A stretch of DNA of 64,000 bases from Cycas panzhihuaensis (taxonomy: Eukaryota; Cycadophyta). The notes beneath the pieces were generated by a model. The model saw nothing but the letters and a program-made list of their open reading frames with translations. It did not search any database and was not told the DNA's origin. Position 1 is the first letter of the stretch. Every line of letters starts with the position of its first letter. The position numbers and the translations under genes are program-made. Location of the stretch: positions 183,341,741-183,405,740 of the forward strand of contig CM041465.1 in NCBI GenBank assembly GCA_023213395.1. The letters run 5' to 3'. This document shows, piece by piece, positions 46,269-58,692 of this stretch.

Positions 46269-49200
46269 TATGCGCTTTTCTCAAATCGAATTTAATTTGG
46301 GCTATTCTCTTTTAATATACTCCTTTAACTCCATGTATGTCTACCAATGCTTGATATACTACTTAATATCAACATTGTCTTTAAGCAAATCCCTGTGCAA
46401 CCCATCTCCATTGGCTAGTTGTAACTGTCTAAGAAATTCAGCTTTGAACACAAGGATTCCTTCATTAATGATCATGGAGAATTTATTTTTGTGGAGTAAG
46501 GTTATTAAGCCTTTAGATAATGGGCCCAATTGTTCATCAAACAATTGATTTATATCTTCTACAAAGATGTAGAATTAACATGGGATTTATCAGAAACTTG
46601 CTCCCATCTTCTATAGAAGACCAAATCATGAAACAACATTGTTTGTTATTCTTTAATATTTTTTTGAAGATCCTTAAGCTCGCCCTAAATAACTTTGTTA
46701 AAAAGCTCCACGTAATCCTTTGCAATTTTTTTAATATTTTTTGTCATCTTCTAAAGTTTAATTATTTCATCCAAAAATCCCAACTAATTGAAGCTAATCC
46801 TACTTTATCCTCTACACTGTAACTTTGCAATTCATGAATGAATTGCTCCAACCTGGATGTCCAATTGAGTTGCATAGCCAAGTGTTCAACACTTTCTATT
46901 GCATCTTGTTGCAAGGGTTGAATCTATAGGGGTTCCTGAAGTTGCATTAGAGCGTCAAATTTAGCCCATAATTCATCTCTTTCCCATTTAATTTCCTAAA
47001 TCTCTTGTTTATTTTTGTCTAACTCTAGCTACAAAATTCACTTTCTCCTTTATTGCTTCTCCTACTATCAAACGAAAATCAATTAACTCTAATGTTATAT
47101 TTTCCTTCAATGGTAACTTTTGGATTTTAATATGCTTCTGCTTCTTGACCTATATAGTTTGAAAGGCTTTTTCATTTTTTTTCATATGTATAAAAAGTAA
47201 CCTCCATTAAGTCTAGATTGATTTCTATAAGAGCAAGTTCTCGACTTTTCCTTTTTTGCCATTGTTCTTTAATCCTAGGGTGAGTTGTGAGTGACATCTT
47301 CTTGCCAACAGAAAAGTTTGTTTCTTCATCAACAGAGGCCTTATCTCTTTAAGAAATGGTGCCTCCATAATCATTTGCTCCATCCCTTTCTGGGATACCA
47401 ATCTTTGTAGCCTAGAATTGAAGAAGAACCATTATTATCATCTTGAACTCTTGCTTCTACTACCTTATTTACAATTATTCCTATAGTGGGAGTAAATTTA
47501 GGATAAGAAGAATCAATATTTACTACCCCTACATATATGCGAAAAGCTCTAGAATTTCTATCAAGTGTTTCAACTTCTTTATTGAGTTATTCTAGGACAT
47601 TTGATTAGATAGGCTCATTTTGACTAATTCTAACCAAATCCTTTACTATAGCCATACCTATGTTTGCATTTAAAATTTGTTGTATAGAGGAATCATTTCT
47701 CAAATCATCAACACTATTTACACTAGGGATTTCTACCTCTTGGTCTTGGGATGCTTTCAAGATTCAAAGGATTTAAATTTTGTATTTCTTTATTGACTTC
47801 AAACAGAGTTGAATTTAATTCCTCTTCAATTAAAAATACTTTAGCTTGTGGAGAAGGAACGTTGTCACCATTCTTATCCTACAACCCTATGTCTAAAGCT
47901 TCATTTTCTTCAAAATATATATTATCTACATTTTTTCTTCTCAGACTTTTTTAATGAACTAATGGCTCTTCATTTTCACAAGCATCTTCTAATAAGTAAT
48001 CACCAATAATTGAACAAGAGATAAAATTCAGTGGGTTCACCTTTTTTGTATATGTATTTTCCTAAATAGGTGCTTGATTGACCTTTGTTCTTTTGGTCAT
48101 TTGCTTCACTCTTTTCTTTGGTTGCTCCTCTTTTTTTCTTGCCTGAGTGTTTTTTGAAAGTCATGTTTCACTTAGGCCAGCTTCATTAGAAGTACCTTGT
48201 CTAACCTACTTCTTAGAAACATTCATTAGCTTTTCTCCCTTAAGGTTCCTGAATTTATTAGCCTCATCAAGTTCTCCATACCTCTTCGACATTTCTAAAG
48301 ATGTCAGATATGCTAACACATGGTTGTCTAGATCATAATACCTTTCCTTGGACTGTCTTAACATTAGCATATGATATTCGATAGCCAACAAGTTCATGTC
48401 AATCTAATTGTTACACTTATAGGGTCCAACTACTACATCACTCCTTTGATATGGTGTTTTCTTATGTTTTATGTGCATTCTTTCATAAATGGAATATAGT
48501 TGCCTACATATTTCAATGAAACAAAACCTATCTAGTGAATGCCTAAGGAGATAAGATGCACATTCTACAAACTCATTTGCCCTTATGATAGTAATTTTCA
48601 AGGAGATAAAAATCTCCATCCCTCTTTCTGGCTTCACCTGCTAGTCATTTTTTGACCTCATCTCCAATTCTTTTAGGTTGATTTAAAGCCTTACAAATGG
48701 CTAAAAAGAATCTATCAACTATTGCATAAATGAAAATGGCTTGATTTGCTTTCCAAACTTTTGAACAATAGAATTACACACGCCTTCGTACATCTTTTTG
48801 TGTCTTATCTAGCATGAAAGCTAACCCAAGATCGGTAGATCCTAGAATGGCAAAAATCAAATGTGAAGTCATGTAAAAATTTTCACCTCTTTTGACACCT
48901 TCTAGTTGTGAAGTAATCGCATCGTTGATTATCTTCGTCCACTCTAACATTTTTCTATTTTACAAGACCAAATTAATTAAATAGGCAATTATTTGATCCA
49001 TTTTACTTGTGTCCTCTTTGCCAAAAATTTTGGCAATAAGAGCTACCTAACATTGAATTATTTCATTTAATTTATTTGTCGACACAGTTCTTTTCGCCTT
49101 TTGTTTAGGCACCACAATTATTCAACTAGAAATTATCTTGCCTAGTTTCTAATTTTTCTTTATGCCTCCTTTAACAATCTTCTCATTGAATTTTACATAT

Positions 49201-49330
49201 GCAAGAATAGTGTTGAAAATTCGTTGAAAGTCGGTTGCACTCAAACACTCAAATCGAACAGTGGCTCTCCTTCCATTAAGCTAATAATTGTAGTATCTAT
49301 GTCAAAACGCTCAACACAAAGGCATATAAT
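46269..49330 (-). pseudogene. Long decayed ORF downstream of integrase in gypsy element K
   Basis: On the minus strand, protein-like stretches follow each other with stops and frameshifts. Around 49000-48690 there are KIFGKEDTSKMDQIIAYL, SQLEGVKRGENFYMTSH and DLGLAFMLDKTQKDVRR. At 48637-48404 there is EFVECASYLLRHSLDRF. At 48397-48206 there is ERYYDLDNHVLAYLTSLEM. At 46544-46359 there is EQLGPLSKGLITLLHKN. A basic Lys/Arg segment lies near 48100. I recognise no known domain. Its place after integrase matches the extra ORF of Athila/Tat-type gypsy elements, where some carry env-like genes, but no membrane-protein signature is visible. Confidence 0.55.
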
Positions 49331-50389
49331 ATAATGGCATCCCAATACTCCAAGCATGGAACCAATTCAAGCCAAACCAGACCTCCATCAATCTGCACCT
49401 TCCAACATTTTGAAACTATAAAACTCCTCCCAATCTAACCCTACTATAACCTCATGTCTGCAATGATTTCCATCTCTTATGAACCCTTTCTTTCTAGGGT
49501 TTAAAAAAAAGGCTCGAATGAATTGACGTAAATCTCAAAATACCCAAGAATAGTTGTCACAAATATTTTTGGATGCACCACCCCTACTCAACAAGCTTCT
49601 TTAGTCTCTTCTACCTACAAATTTCCACTTGAATGATCCCAAAAATTTGGTCGAATGAGAGTTTTATCATGCACTTGCTTATACGTGTATACAATAAATG
49701 ACTTTCAAATCAATCACCTAGTTCACCCTTTGCCCTTTGCTTGTATTTGCTTCATCTTGGGGTTGAGACTTTGGATAAAAGTCTGTGAAGTGCAAAGAGA
49801 CTTGGTGGAGCCCATTTCTTATAAAGCTCATTTTTGCCTCCCGCGCTTCACCCATTTAAGATTCACTTAGAACTGTTGACTTATTGGAACATCCATGGAG
49901 CATGAAGCACAGTGTTACCACAATTCATTCCTCCACATTCTATCCTTTGCCCATTTAGTTACTTTGTTATCATACCTTTGGACCTTAGAACATTTGCAAA
50001 GCATATGAAACACTAAATAGTGAATATTTACAATAATTTTACACTTTCTCTTCATGTAAGACCATTTTAGCACTCTATTGGATACATTGAGTTGACATTA
50101 TAAATTAAGACTCTATTCTCCCTCATAATACATAAAATGACCTAATCCTCATAGTTTTGACTTAATAAAATCGATAGCGACTACTAAACTCAAACATCAA
50201 AACGACCTATTGAAACTACAAAAATTTCAACATACGCTCGCAGGGGTAATAACTGGTCTCTAAACTTTGAGTAGCCCTGAGTGGATTTCACATAGTATCA
50301 TTTAAACAAAACTTTCCTAAATGATTAAGACAAAACTTTTATGTACAATATATACAAGATGAGAATGTTAGTAATAAACCATAAAATGT
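49331..50389 (-). other. Spacer between the post-integrase ORF and integrase of K
   Basis: No long frame or domain is visible. It is probably non-coding DNA of K. Confidence 0.45.
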
Positions 50390-51219
50390 CTTGAACTTGA
50401 GGAACTACCCATTAACTAGGATAGGTAGAATTTCTCCTTCTTTGGTCTTTAATTTGTATGCATTGCCTTTGACAAATTCTATTACCTCCAATGGTCCCAA
50501 CTGGGGTGAATCAAATTTCTTCTACTACCCCAACCTTTCATGTGCTCTATCCCACATAAGCACTTGTTCTCCTGGCTGAAATCATTTATTGAAGTTAGTT
50601 ATTTTATCAAAATGCCTCTTCACTTTAGCTTGATGATTTTGCATATGATCCACGGCATCTTGACACTTTTCCTCCAACATCAGAAGATCCCACAACCTTT
50701 GGACTAGAGGCTAAATTGAATCATCCTCTAACTTCAACAACTAAAGTGCCTCTCAAGCAAGGTGAGTGGTTAGAACAAACTTTTTACCGTACACCAAAAA
50801 ATATGGGGAATAACCCAAAGCATTCTTGGTCGTGACTTTATCAACCCATAAGGCCTGATGTATTTTTACATGCCAATGCCTTTGATTCTGATTAATCAAT
50901 CTTTTAATAATTCTAAGTAATAACTGGAAGAAGTGTGCAATGTAATATTATACTTTTGGAAAAAAATCATCATCTCAACAAATACAAAAGCAGTGCCATT
51001 ATCAAATATAAGATAGGGTGGGATTCCAAACCTTGGCATCAATACTTGCTCCAAGAATTCAATAAAAAATTGATATTGCCTTTTAGAACAGGATAGCCTC
51101 TACCCATCTTGTGAAATAATCTATGACAGTCGAAATAAACATATGCCCTTTACCAAATGCTAGATTTGTTGGTCCAATGAAATCAAGTCCCCATTTCTCA
51201 AAAGGTTAGTCCACATGTA
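50390..51219 (-). pseudogene. Ty3/gypsy integrase, element K
   Basis: On the minus strand it starts with KWGLDFIGPTNLAFGKGHMFISTVIDYFTRWVEA, so the first Asp and the WVEA signature of Athila/Tat-type elements are present. GIPPYLIFDNGTAF follows (second Asp), then a region with the H-QALWVDKVTTKNALGYSPYFLVYGK pattern and FQPGEQVLMWDRA near 50580. Stops and frameshifts break it. RT and protease of K would lie on the other side of element D, outside the window. Confidence 0.82.
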
Positions 51220-51224
51220 TAGGT

Positions 51225-51794
51225 TGTTAACCTTATGTTTACATGTTAAGAATATGTACTTTATTTTCATGTATTATTTGTACTTTTGTACTTTATGGGG
51301 TGACTTATCACTTAAGTGATAAAGTGCACACCCGCATTCATTCCTAGAGATATAACATTGTGACTTAAGGGTTAACATGACCCTTACGCACTTTTGCTCA
51401 CTTGAGAACCCAAAAGGACACGTCCTACATGCAAAGGATGTAGCTTGGATGTTTGACACTTGTCAAACATCCAATGCCTTAAGTCTCTTTTGTAACTCTA
51501 TATATTGAGACCACTTCTCATGTATCTCATATAGAGTTTAAGTTGTATTGTTATGCTGTCAGTTTGCTAATCAAACTGATATTCATTTGAAGATTGAACC
51601 AATTCCATCTCCTCCTCATTTTGGGTATCATCTTGCTCATGCTCTTTCATGTTTTAGTCTTTTACCTTGTTTACTTGAAGTAAACTTTCATTATTAGTAT
51701 AGATCTCTTTGATTCTAGAACTAGAGTTGAACAATCTTCTAGATCTTGGTTTATGTAGGCTAAATGCCATTTTCAACATTTGGTATCAGAGCAG
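51225..51794 (+). repeat. 5' LTR and primer-binding site of element D
   Basis: The LTR runs TGTTAACCTTATG to TTTTCAACA, 555 bp. Then tttggtatcagagcag. TATA-like ctctatatattgag is near 51498. Aligns end to end with 9869-10418. Confidence 0.93.
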
Positions 51795-53400
51795 AAGAAG
51801 CTTATTTCTCTCTGTTCTGATTTCCTCTTTTTTTGAGATCTTGTAAGGGTTTACAAACCCTTGGTGATGACCTTCGCTCTTGAAGGCGATCCAAGGTTTG
51901 TCTCTCCCATTTTGCAATAGTTCTAAACATTTTCGAGCCATTTGCAAGTTGGAGGAGGTGTATTTCATATTTGAAAATTTTTTTCAGACCTTTATGAAGG
52001 GTGTAGCACTTACTATTTTCAAAAAGCATTGATTTTCTCTAATTTTTCTTCAAGAAAAATTATTTTTTCCAGGAAAATGAGGCAAATCTAAGTTATTTTA
52101 CTACTTTTTGATTGTAAATCAGTCTTTTAATTATTATCTGTGGTCTGCAATTAATTTGCAACACTCATTTCACAATTTTGGGCAGATTTGTTATCATTTT
52201 CTAATGATTTCTTGTGATTCTTTCTAAGAAAAATTTAATTTTCTACCAAAGCAAGGCAGATCTCAGGACGTTACTCATCTTTTGACTGTAAATCAATCCT
52301 TTATTTACTCATGTCAGTTTGTACTTAATATGCCAAGCAAAAAGCTGTGTTAGGGTAGATTTTATGCATTTTTTAGCAATGTTTTTTATGAAAACTGCTC
52401 ATTACTCTTCATTCTCCCAATAGATCTCTGTTCTAATCTTCGTTGTAGGATCTATGATCACTAAAGGGCATTTTAGAAGAATTTTTAAGAGGGTTTGAAC
52501 CCTAGACAACCGTACGGCTATACACTTGTCCTCCATGGCCCATGCGCCCATCTTTTTCTTTGAACGGTTCGTTTTCTCTCCACACCTAATGGAATGACGT
52601 GAAAACTGAGTTGAATCATCGATGAGGGGATTCAAGCCCTCCTCTGAAGTTTCATCTGAATCTTAGCATCACAAAGGCTATTCGATCGATCTGTTCCTTT
52701 GTGGAATCGCGCGACTTGCCATCCTCCATTTCACTTGCATTTCCTCTACATGCAACAAAACTATATCAACAGACTACTCAAAATGATCGTGCTCAGTTGG
52801 GAACTCCAGATCTGTAGTCACATATGAGATTCGATTGGCCATTTGATCGATTTTCTCATCAGTTCGATTTATTTTTCCATCAAAAGTTTGTCATTTCGAT
52901 TTTTTTTTCGAAAAATTTTGATTTTAACTTTATAAAATAACTTTGGTTTATATGATATGGTATATTCAAAGAATATTTCATTTTAAATAAACTTAAAAGT
53001 TATAAAGTTTTAAATTTTCAAAGTGATTTTAATGTTTTAATCACTTTTCTTAAGTAAATTCAATGTTTTCTTTTAATATTTTGAGCTTCATTTAAACACA
53101 CAAAACATTTGTAATTGTGTTTTTGACTCATTAAATGACCTCTTAAGTCATTTTTATCATTATAAAGGCAAAATAGTCACTTTTTTAAGTGTTCTATGAG
53201 GCTCCTTGTGCGGTGTCCTTCATGCCCTAGTTCTCAATAGGGTCAAATTCACATTTTCCTTACTTTTTGAAGTCACTTTAACATAAAAAAAATTTACATC
53301 TATACTTAGTGACTCATTAAGTGACTTTTTTAAGTCATTTTTATCGTTGTAAAAGCAAAAAGAAATCACCTTTTAAAGTGTTTTCTTAAAAGCTCCCTGC
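51795..53400 (+). other. Leader of element D, first part
   Basis: An untranslated AT-rich leader. It includes aaccgtacggctatac near 52508. From 53126 it forms a 186-bp tandem repeat. No protein is seen. Confidence 0.7.
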
Positions 53401-53497
53401 GTGGTGACCTAGAGTCCTAGTCCAAAAAGGGGCTCACAAATCACTTTTTAATAAAAAGATCTCTCATTTTTGTGGTTGGTTGGGACTAATTCAAGTC
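53126..53497 (+). repeat. 186-bp tandem repeat in the D leader
   Basis: Two units start at 53126 and 53312, both actcattaa-tgac...taagtcatttttatc, followed by caaaa-agt-ac-tttt-aagtgtt and a cctag-cc segment. Units are clearly diverged. A partial third unit lies beyond E at 57773. Confidence 0.8.
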
Positions 53498-53556
53498 CTA
53501 ACACTTGGTGCATGGTGTCTACATTGCAAAGTGAATCTTTTTCGCTTTCAAGTTAA
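53401..53556 (+). repeat. 156-bp direct repeat, left of E
   Basis: Starts gtggtgacctagag and ends ttcaagttaa. The partner at 57773-57928 has the same length and differs at nine positions by eye. The pair flanks truncated element E. Confidence 0.92.
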
Positions 53557-54589
53557 GGTATGCATTGCCACACCGGAATCTTCTAGAGTCTTCCTTGCCC
53601 ATAAAGGTATTGAAGAACCTGTTGCTGGAGGTACTTCAACTCGCGATGGCTCCTCACTATTACTCGTCCCACTTGATCCTGCTTCTTCAGGTGTTTCAGC
53701 AACTAGCTCATTGTCCTTTTCGCTAAATAAATCTGGGAATGGGAGAAGGGGGGGGTAAAAAGGCTCCTCTGATGATCGGTCAGCATGATACGTCGATGTC
53801 TCATCAAATTTGACATCCTGACTAACCACAATCTTCTCCCCCTGTGGATTCCATAGTCTGTAAGCTTTATTCTCAGTGCAATACCCCATGAATATTCACT
53901 TTAGACTTTTCTGATCCAACTTCTTTCGGGTATCATCTGGGATGTGGGCGTAAGCAATACACCCAAACATTCTTAAATGGCTAATGACAAGCTTACGACC
54001 AGTCCATTTTTCTACAGGGGTCATGCTACGAACTGCTTGAGTAGGTATCCGGTTCAAAATATAAACAACAACGCCACGCCGCTAAAACTTTGGTGTGTTT
54101 TAGCATGCACCATACACCTCGCCATCTCTATCATGGTACAGTTCTTTCTTTTAGCAACTCCATTCTGTTGTGGGGTATACGGGACCGTAAATTCCTGCTT
54201 TATACCATGATCGCAGTAGAACTGACTGAATGCATTGTTGTCATATTCCTTGCCATTATCACTTCTTAACGACTTTATTTTCTTATCACATTCATTTTCA
54301 ACCATCACTTTCTAGTCACAAAAGTGATCAAACATGTCTGACTTGTTCTTGAGAAAGTAAACCAGGCCTTCTTGGTGTAGTCATCTACAAATACAAGGGT
54401 ATAACGAGCTCCAAATATCAAAGGGTTAGGAAGAGGACCCATTATGTTTGAATGTACAAGCTCCAGCTTCTCCTTGGCTCTCAAGGCATTATCCCGAGCA
54501 AAAGGGTGGCAGTGGTGCTTGCCATACATACACCCTTCGCACACACCATCTGAGTAGGTAACCGACGACAATCCTTCCACCATCTTCAA
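53557..54589 (-). pseudogene. Copia integrase, element E (truncated)
   Basis: The pre-integrase part is near 54540 (CEGCMYGKHHCHPF). The integrase core has LVHSNIMGPLPNP (first Asp is Asn), FVDDYTKKAW, IKSLRSDNGKEYDNNAF and PYTPQQNGVAKRKN. The C-terminal linker GYCTENKAYRLWNPQGEKIVVSQDVKFDE is at 53889-53800. The frame shifts near 54310 and 54060. It ends abruptly at the break near 53560. Confidence 0.88.
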
Positions 54590-55831
54590 CCTCTACAATA
54601 GTGCAATACTCCTGTAATTAAGGTGATCGAGGCAGTTGTGCCACAACTTAGTCACGTCATTCGCACTGGCATCAAAGGCATAGAACTTCTTGTGAGACTG
54701 AAACTTTTCAAACACCTAAAAGTTGTCCCTGACTTTCCCAGTAGCTATGACAGCAAAGTTCTATTATGGATCCTTAATCAAGCATTTGTCATCATAGAGC
54801 TCCACCTTCATACCTTGTTTGCAAATCTCCCAGGCTGAAAGAAGGTTCAACTGCATCTTTGGTACATAATACACCCCAATAAATTTACCTCCTACAATGG
54901 AAACTTCATCAATACCTTCTACCAACAAGACGCAAGCATCTCCAAGAAATGTGCTTCTATGCTCTAGAGTCAAGCATCCAATAATCTGTCCGATCTTATT
55001 CGGCTGATAAGGCTTTTACTCAGACACAGTGAGCAGCAATGTTCTTCCCTTTATCATCCTAATTGACTTTGCGCTTGTCACGACGCTTGAACCAACAGTT
55101 CTTCTTGCAATGACCATCCTTCTTGCAGTAATTACATTTCTCGTTGAACTTCTTTTTCTCTTGAGAACTTTCTCCTGACCTCTATGTGATCTTCTCCTCC
55201 TTAGTGGCCTCCTTCCTCTAAGTTTTCATAGCTAATGCCTAACTTGAACCAAAACCTCCAAGCATACCATGATGTTTGAGCTCGGCATCCCCTACTATAA
55301 TCAAGTTTTTAAGCCCATCAAACGTCTCTGCTTCCATCACTTCATCTCTACCATAAATGGTATGGAATGTGGCGAAGGCAGCCAGCAATTTCGACATGAT
55401 TATTGCGAATAACAATGCATCATCAATCAAGTTTGGCTTCAGTTCTTCTAGCTTATTCTTCAAGTCTGTAATCTTGTTAAGGTAGGAGTTGATGTTGTTT
55501 TCATCCTCCACACGCGAGTTGAGTAATTCCAACATCAATGCAAGATGTCTATTCATCTGCTTCTTTTCAAACGTATCACACAGTTTTTTCCATATCTCAA
55601 CTGGTTCGTCTAGATTGTGAACCAACGCTCTCTGGCCAGTGCCAGTGATAGTTTCAACAGTCCCATGACCATAAATTGCTTCTCTTCAAGATGAATTCGC
55701 TACTTATGGTCTAATGGAATCGCGTCCACTTTCGCCTTGGTAATTCCCCGGAGTTGATTCACCATCAAAATAAGTTCCATATTGGCCTTCCACTCACTGA
55801 AATTATTATCATTAAAGATAACTTTGGGCAT
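54590..55831 (-). pseudogene. Copia gag, knuckle and protease, element E
   Basis: Gag reads MPKVIFNDNNFSEWKANMEL from 55831. The original upstream start (MEKLMPKV in F) is VERIMPKV here, so the start codon is lost. VHNLDEPVEIWKKLCDTFEKK and NNINSYLNKITDLKNKLEEL follow at 55625-55239 after a frameshift near 55640. The knuckle CNYCKKDGHCKKNC lies near 55090-55140. A protease remnant YWMLDSRA is near 54980, with Gly to Arg after DS. Stops occur in all parts. Confidence 0.88.
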
Positions 55832-57384
55832 AATGCGCTCCACCTTCGAGAAATGGGCTTCAATACGAAACAATCGATACCAAAACGAATGTCTGCAGGA
55901 CAAAAGTGCACCTATGTGTCCTCCTCTAGCTCACGAGCATGCTTCCAAGGGCACCCAACATCGACTATACCCACGTTAAGTGAGCCACCGACTGTTTATG
56001 CCTCATCAACTGTCAACAAACGGCCTTAAAATACCCAAAAAAGGTGTCAAAAATGACCCTTAAGGCACTCAAAACAATGCTCCAAGAACAAAGGATGGCT
56101 CCACATGGTTATAGTGCACGGTCTCCAAGTCTAAATCACAAAAGATCTCCTCGATCCGTGCTCAAAACGAACCAAGAACACTCCAAATACACTCACAATA
56201 AGTAAAATATGATGTATCAAAGGTCTAAGGGTCTCCTTTTTTATATTTTGTCATTGAGGAGAATATACCAAAAGATATATTCTCAAAGTTGTGACTTTTC
56301 AAATACACCGCACCTTATCACTTAACCCACGTGATTAAAATGAAAGGCATAAAAGAGATTATGATTTACTAACTATCAAACCTTGGTAAAAATCATTCAA
56401 AGAGAAATGAAAAGTTGCAATTGCATGATTCCATAAGGTGTGGTTGCCACACTACTAATCTGGCCTGCATACACTAGAAGGACTAGCGTACAGAGATGAA
56501 GGCTTATACCCACTATGTACGGTTCGTAAGCAATCTGTATGCTGCCCAGCCACCTCCAAACATGCCCAGCCAACCTTAATAGACACCAACCCGCCTTTAG
56601 AGAGGCAAAAAAACTTGAATATAGTAGGCAAGCAATCCCAGCTCCACCCAACAGCCTCCAGATCATGCCCAACCAACACACTACACACTCAGACAACCTC
56701 AAAATAGTTGTACAATGCTTATTTAAAGCACACAAGTCTCCAAAACAACATACAAACAACCCAACTATCTCTCAACACACAGATGCAGGCTCAACAAGGT
56801 GTATTCAGCAGAGATAAGAGGTCATACTCCCACTTACAAAAGCATTACAACTCAAAAATACAGTGGACAATGCTTTATACTGAAATGTGCTTCATCAAAT
56901 CTCAGTATAGAGGGTTGAAAACGACTCAAGAAGGCTCCAATCTCTCCCTTATATAGACCAAATGAAGGCGATACTAGAAAAACTCTTCCCGTGTTTTGAA
57001 TTTTATAGTGTTTTTGGTGAAAAAATTACTAACTTACTTGTGTACAAGGTTGGTTGTCCTTATAGTCTCTAAATCACCATCAACGCGCGCTCTATTGGCT
57101 TGAATTACTGCAACAGTTCTTCAATCGGCTTCAGATGACCTTCAATGAGCAACTCCAACCACAAGCGTGGTCTTCACTCCTGAATATCGACTCCCAAGAA
57201 CCCTTATTCTCCGTTGAATAGTGATCTTCACTTTTTCAACAACCACTGATACAATGTGCCTGCTTCTGCACATTGTTGGGGTTGATGCACCCTCAAGACT
57301 TGTCTTGGGTTAGTCGGCGTTACCCGGCAACCAACGATCACACCGCTCTGCTCAACGTCAGGCTTCAGCTGTGTAGGACCCTAC
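55832..57384 (-). other. Leader of element E
   Basis: Untranslated. On the minus strand it has repeated ggttggctgggc-like motifs near 56540-56690 and ccgtacatag near 56515. Homologous to the F leader 61743-63429. Confidence 0.7.
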
Positions 57385-57772
57385 GGATCTAATACCATGT
57401 TCGCGAACATGAAATCATACACAAATATTCCCAACCGCAGAATCTTTTACCATACACAACAAGCACACAAATATACACAGATAACAAATGCATAGTACAC
57501 AAGAATTTACGTGAGAAAACCCTTTCGGGAAAAAACCCACCACAAAAGGATCCTTGATGGATCACTTGATTATTTCACAAATAATCGATACAATGATTCT
57601 TGGATATTGAATATACAAGGCCTCAAGGCATTTATACTCTCCCAAGAGGTATCACTCAATTAGGGTTGTGACCCTCCAAATAAGTCGCACCTTTTTGGCT
57701 TCACACCTTTTCACATAATTAAACCACATTAACATTAACTAAGTGGCTTAATAATTAACTGTCGCATTAACA
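57385..57772 (-). repeat. 5' LTR and primer-binding site of element E
   Basis: The LTR is 57398-57772, 375 bp. Minus strand TGTTAATGCGACAG to GTTCGCGAACA. Internal gagagtataaatgcc is the TATA region. The primer-binding site differs from the standard at two bases. Confidence 0.92.
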
Positions 57773-57928
57773 GTGGTGGCCTAGAGCCCTAGTCCAAAAA
57801 GGGGCTCACAAATCACTTTTTAATAAAAAGATCTGTCATTTTTGTGGTTGGTTGGGACTAATTCAAGTCCTAACAGTTGGTGCATGGTGTCTACATTGCA
57901 AACTAAATCTTTTTCACCTTCAGGTTAA
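57773..57928 (+). repeat. 156-bp direct repeat, right of E
   Basis: Starts gtggtggcctagag right after the E LTR and ends ttcaggttaa. The D leader then continues normally into gag. Confidence 0.92.
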
Positions 57929-58692
57929 CCATTTCTCCATTAAAAAGAACCCACTTGAAGCAACATCACAAGGAAGTTCATCATTTTATTTGGGTACTTA
58001 GCACTTTTTTTGATCTTTTGAAAAGTGCTTTTCTTAAAACACTTAATATGTTACATGTGATGTACTCAAATGTGTTACTTGGATATCTTTAGCACTCTTT
58101 TTCACTTCATTAAGTGCTTTGTAAAACACTCTAAGTGTTATATTTTTTATGTAGTAAATTGCTTCTTTTTGAAGCCACATTTATAAGCTTTTAAACATTC
58201 ATTTTTCAAGTACATCATCCAAGTAAAACTCATCTAAAGTCAACTTGAACACTCTTAAAAAGTACTTTCAAATCTAGTAGGAGAGGCCCGAAAAAGATTC
58301 AAACCTTGCTTCTGAAATAACCTTAAGCTTAGTGCATTCCCTAAGGGACCAACCAACCGTACAGTCAGTGCACGACAATTAAGGTTGTTTGAGGGAAAGG
58401 AGGTTCAAAAAGGGTGTTATTAGGGCTATGAATACCAAGGAAAGCATAGTACATCCATGCAGATCAATCCTACCTACCTTGTCCTAGATTTGACTTGGTC
58501 AACCATTGGATTTCATCTATAGATCAGGGTTGGACCAACTCTTTTGCCTAGTCCTCCATTCCTCATCATTCCATTCAGTTGTTGGATCTTCTAGTAAAAT
58601 CAAGACTGTTGGTTTGTTAGAAGGTGGAACTTAAGCGACAAAAACTTTGAGTTTCCAAGTCATCTGCTAGCTTCAAGCGTTACAACTATAAC
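57929..58692 (+). other. Leader of element D, second part
   Basis: Untranslated. It contains gagaggcccgaaaaag (58284-58299) and aaccgtacagtcagtgcac, both shared with C at 6408-6500. A run of tctt-aagtg repeats at 58010-58150. Confidence 0.7.

Larger units (their letters stand above)
53557..57772 (-). mobile_element. Copia element E, 3'-truncated
   Basis: On the minus strand: 5' LTR 57398-57772, primer-binding site TGGTATTAGATCC (57385-57397), leader, gag, knuckle, protease and integrase. It stops after LWARKTLEDSGVA at about 53560. RT, RNase H and the 3' LTR are missing. Its LTR matches that of F (61370-61729), so E and F are one family. Bases after the break belong to a 156-bp repeat of the D leader. 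Confidence 0.9.

Noticed and set aside
46269-49330. Envelope gene of an endogenous retrovirus in K
   Set aside because: Position fits, but no signal peptide, transmembrane segment or cleavage motif is visible. I left it as unknown.
53401-53556. The 156-bp repeats around E as its LTRs
   Set aside because: They match the D leader, lack TG...CA ends, and E already has its own 375-bp LTR at 57398-57772.
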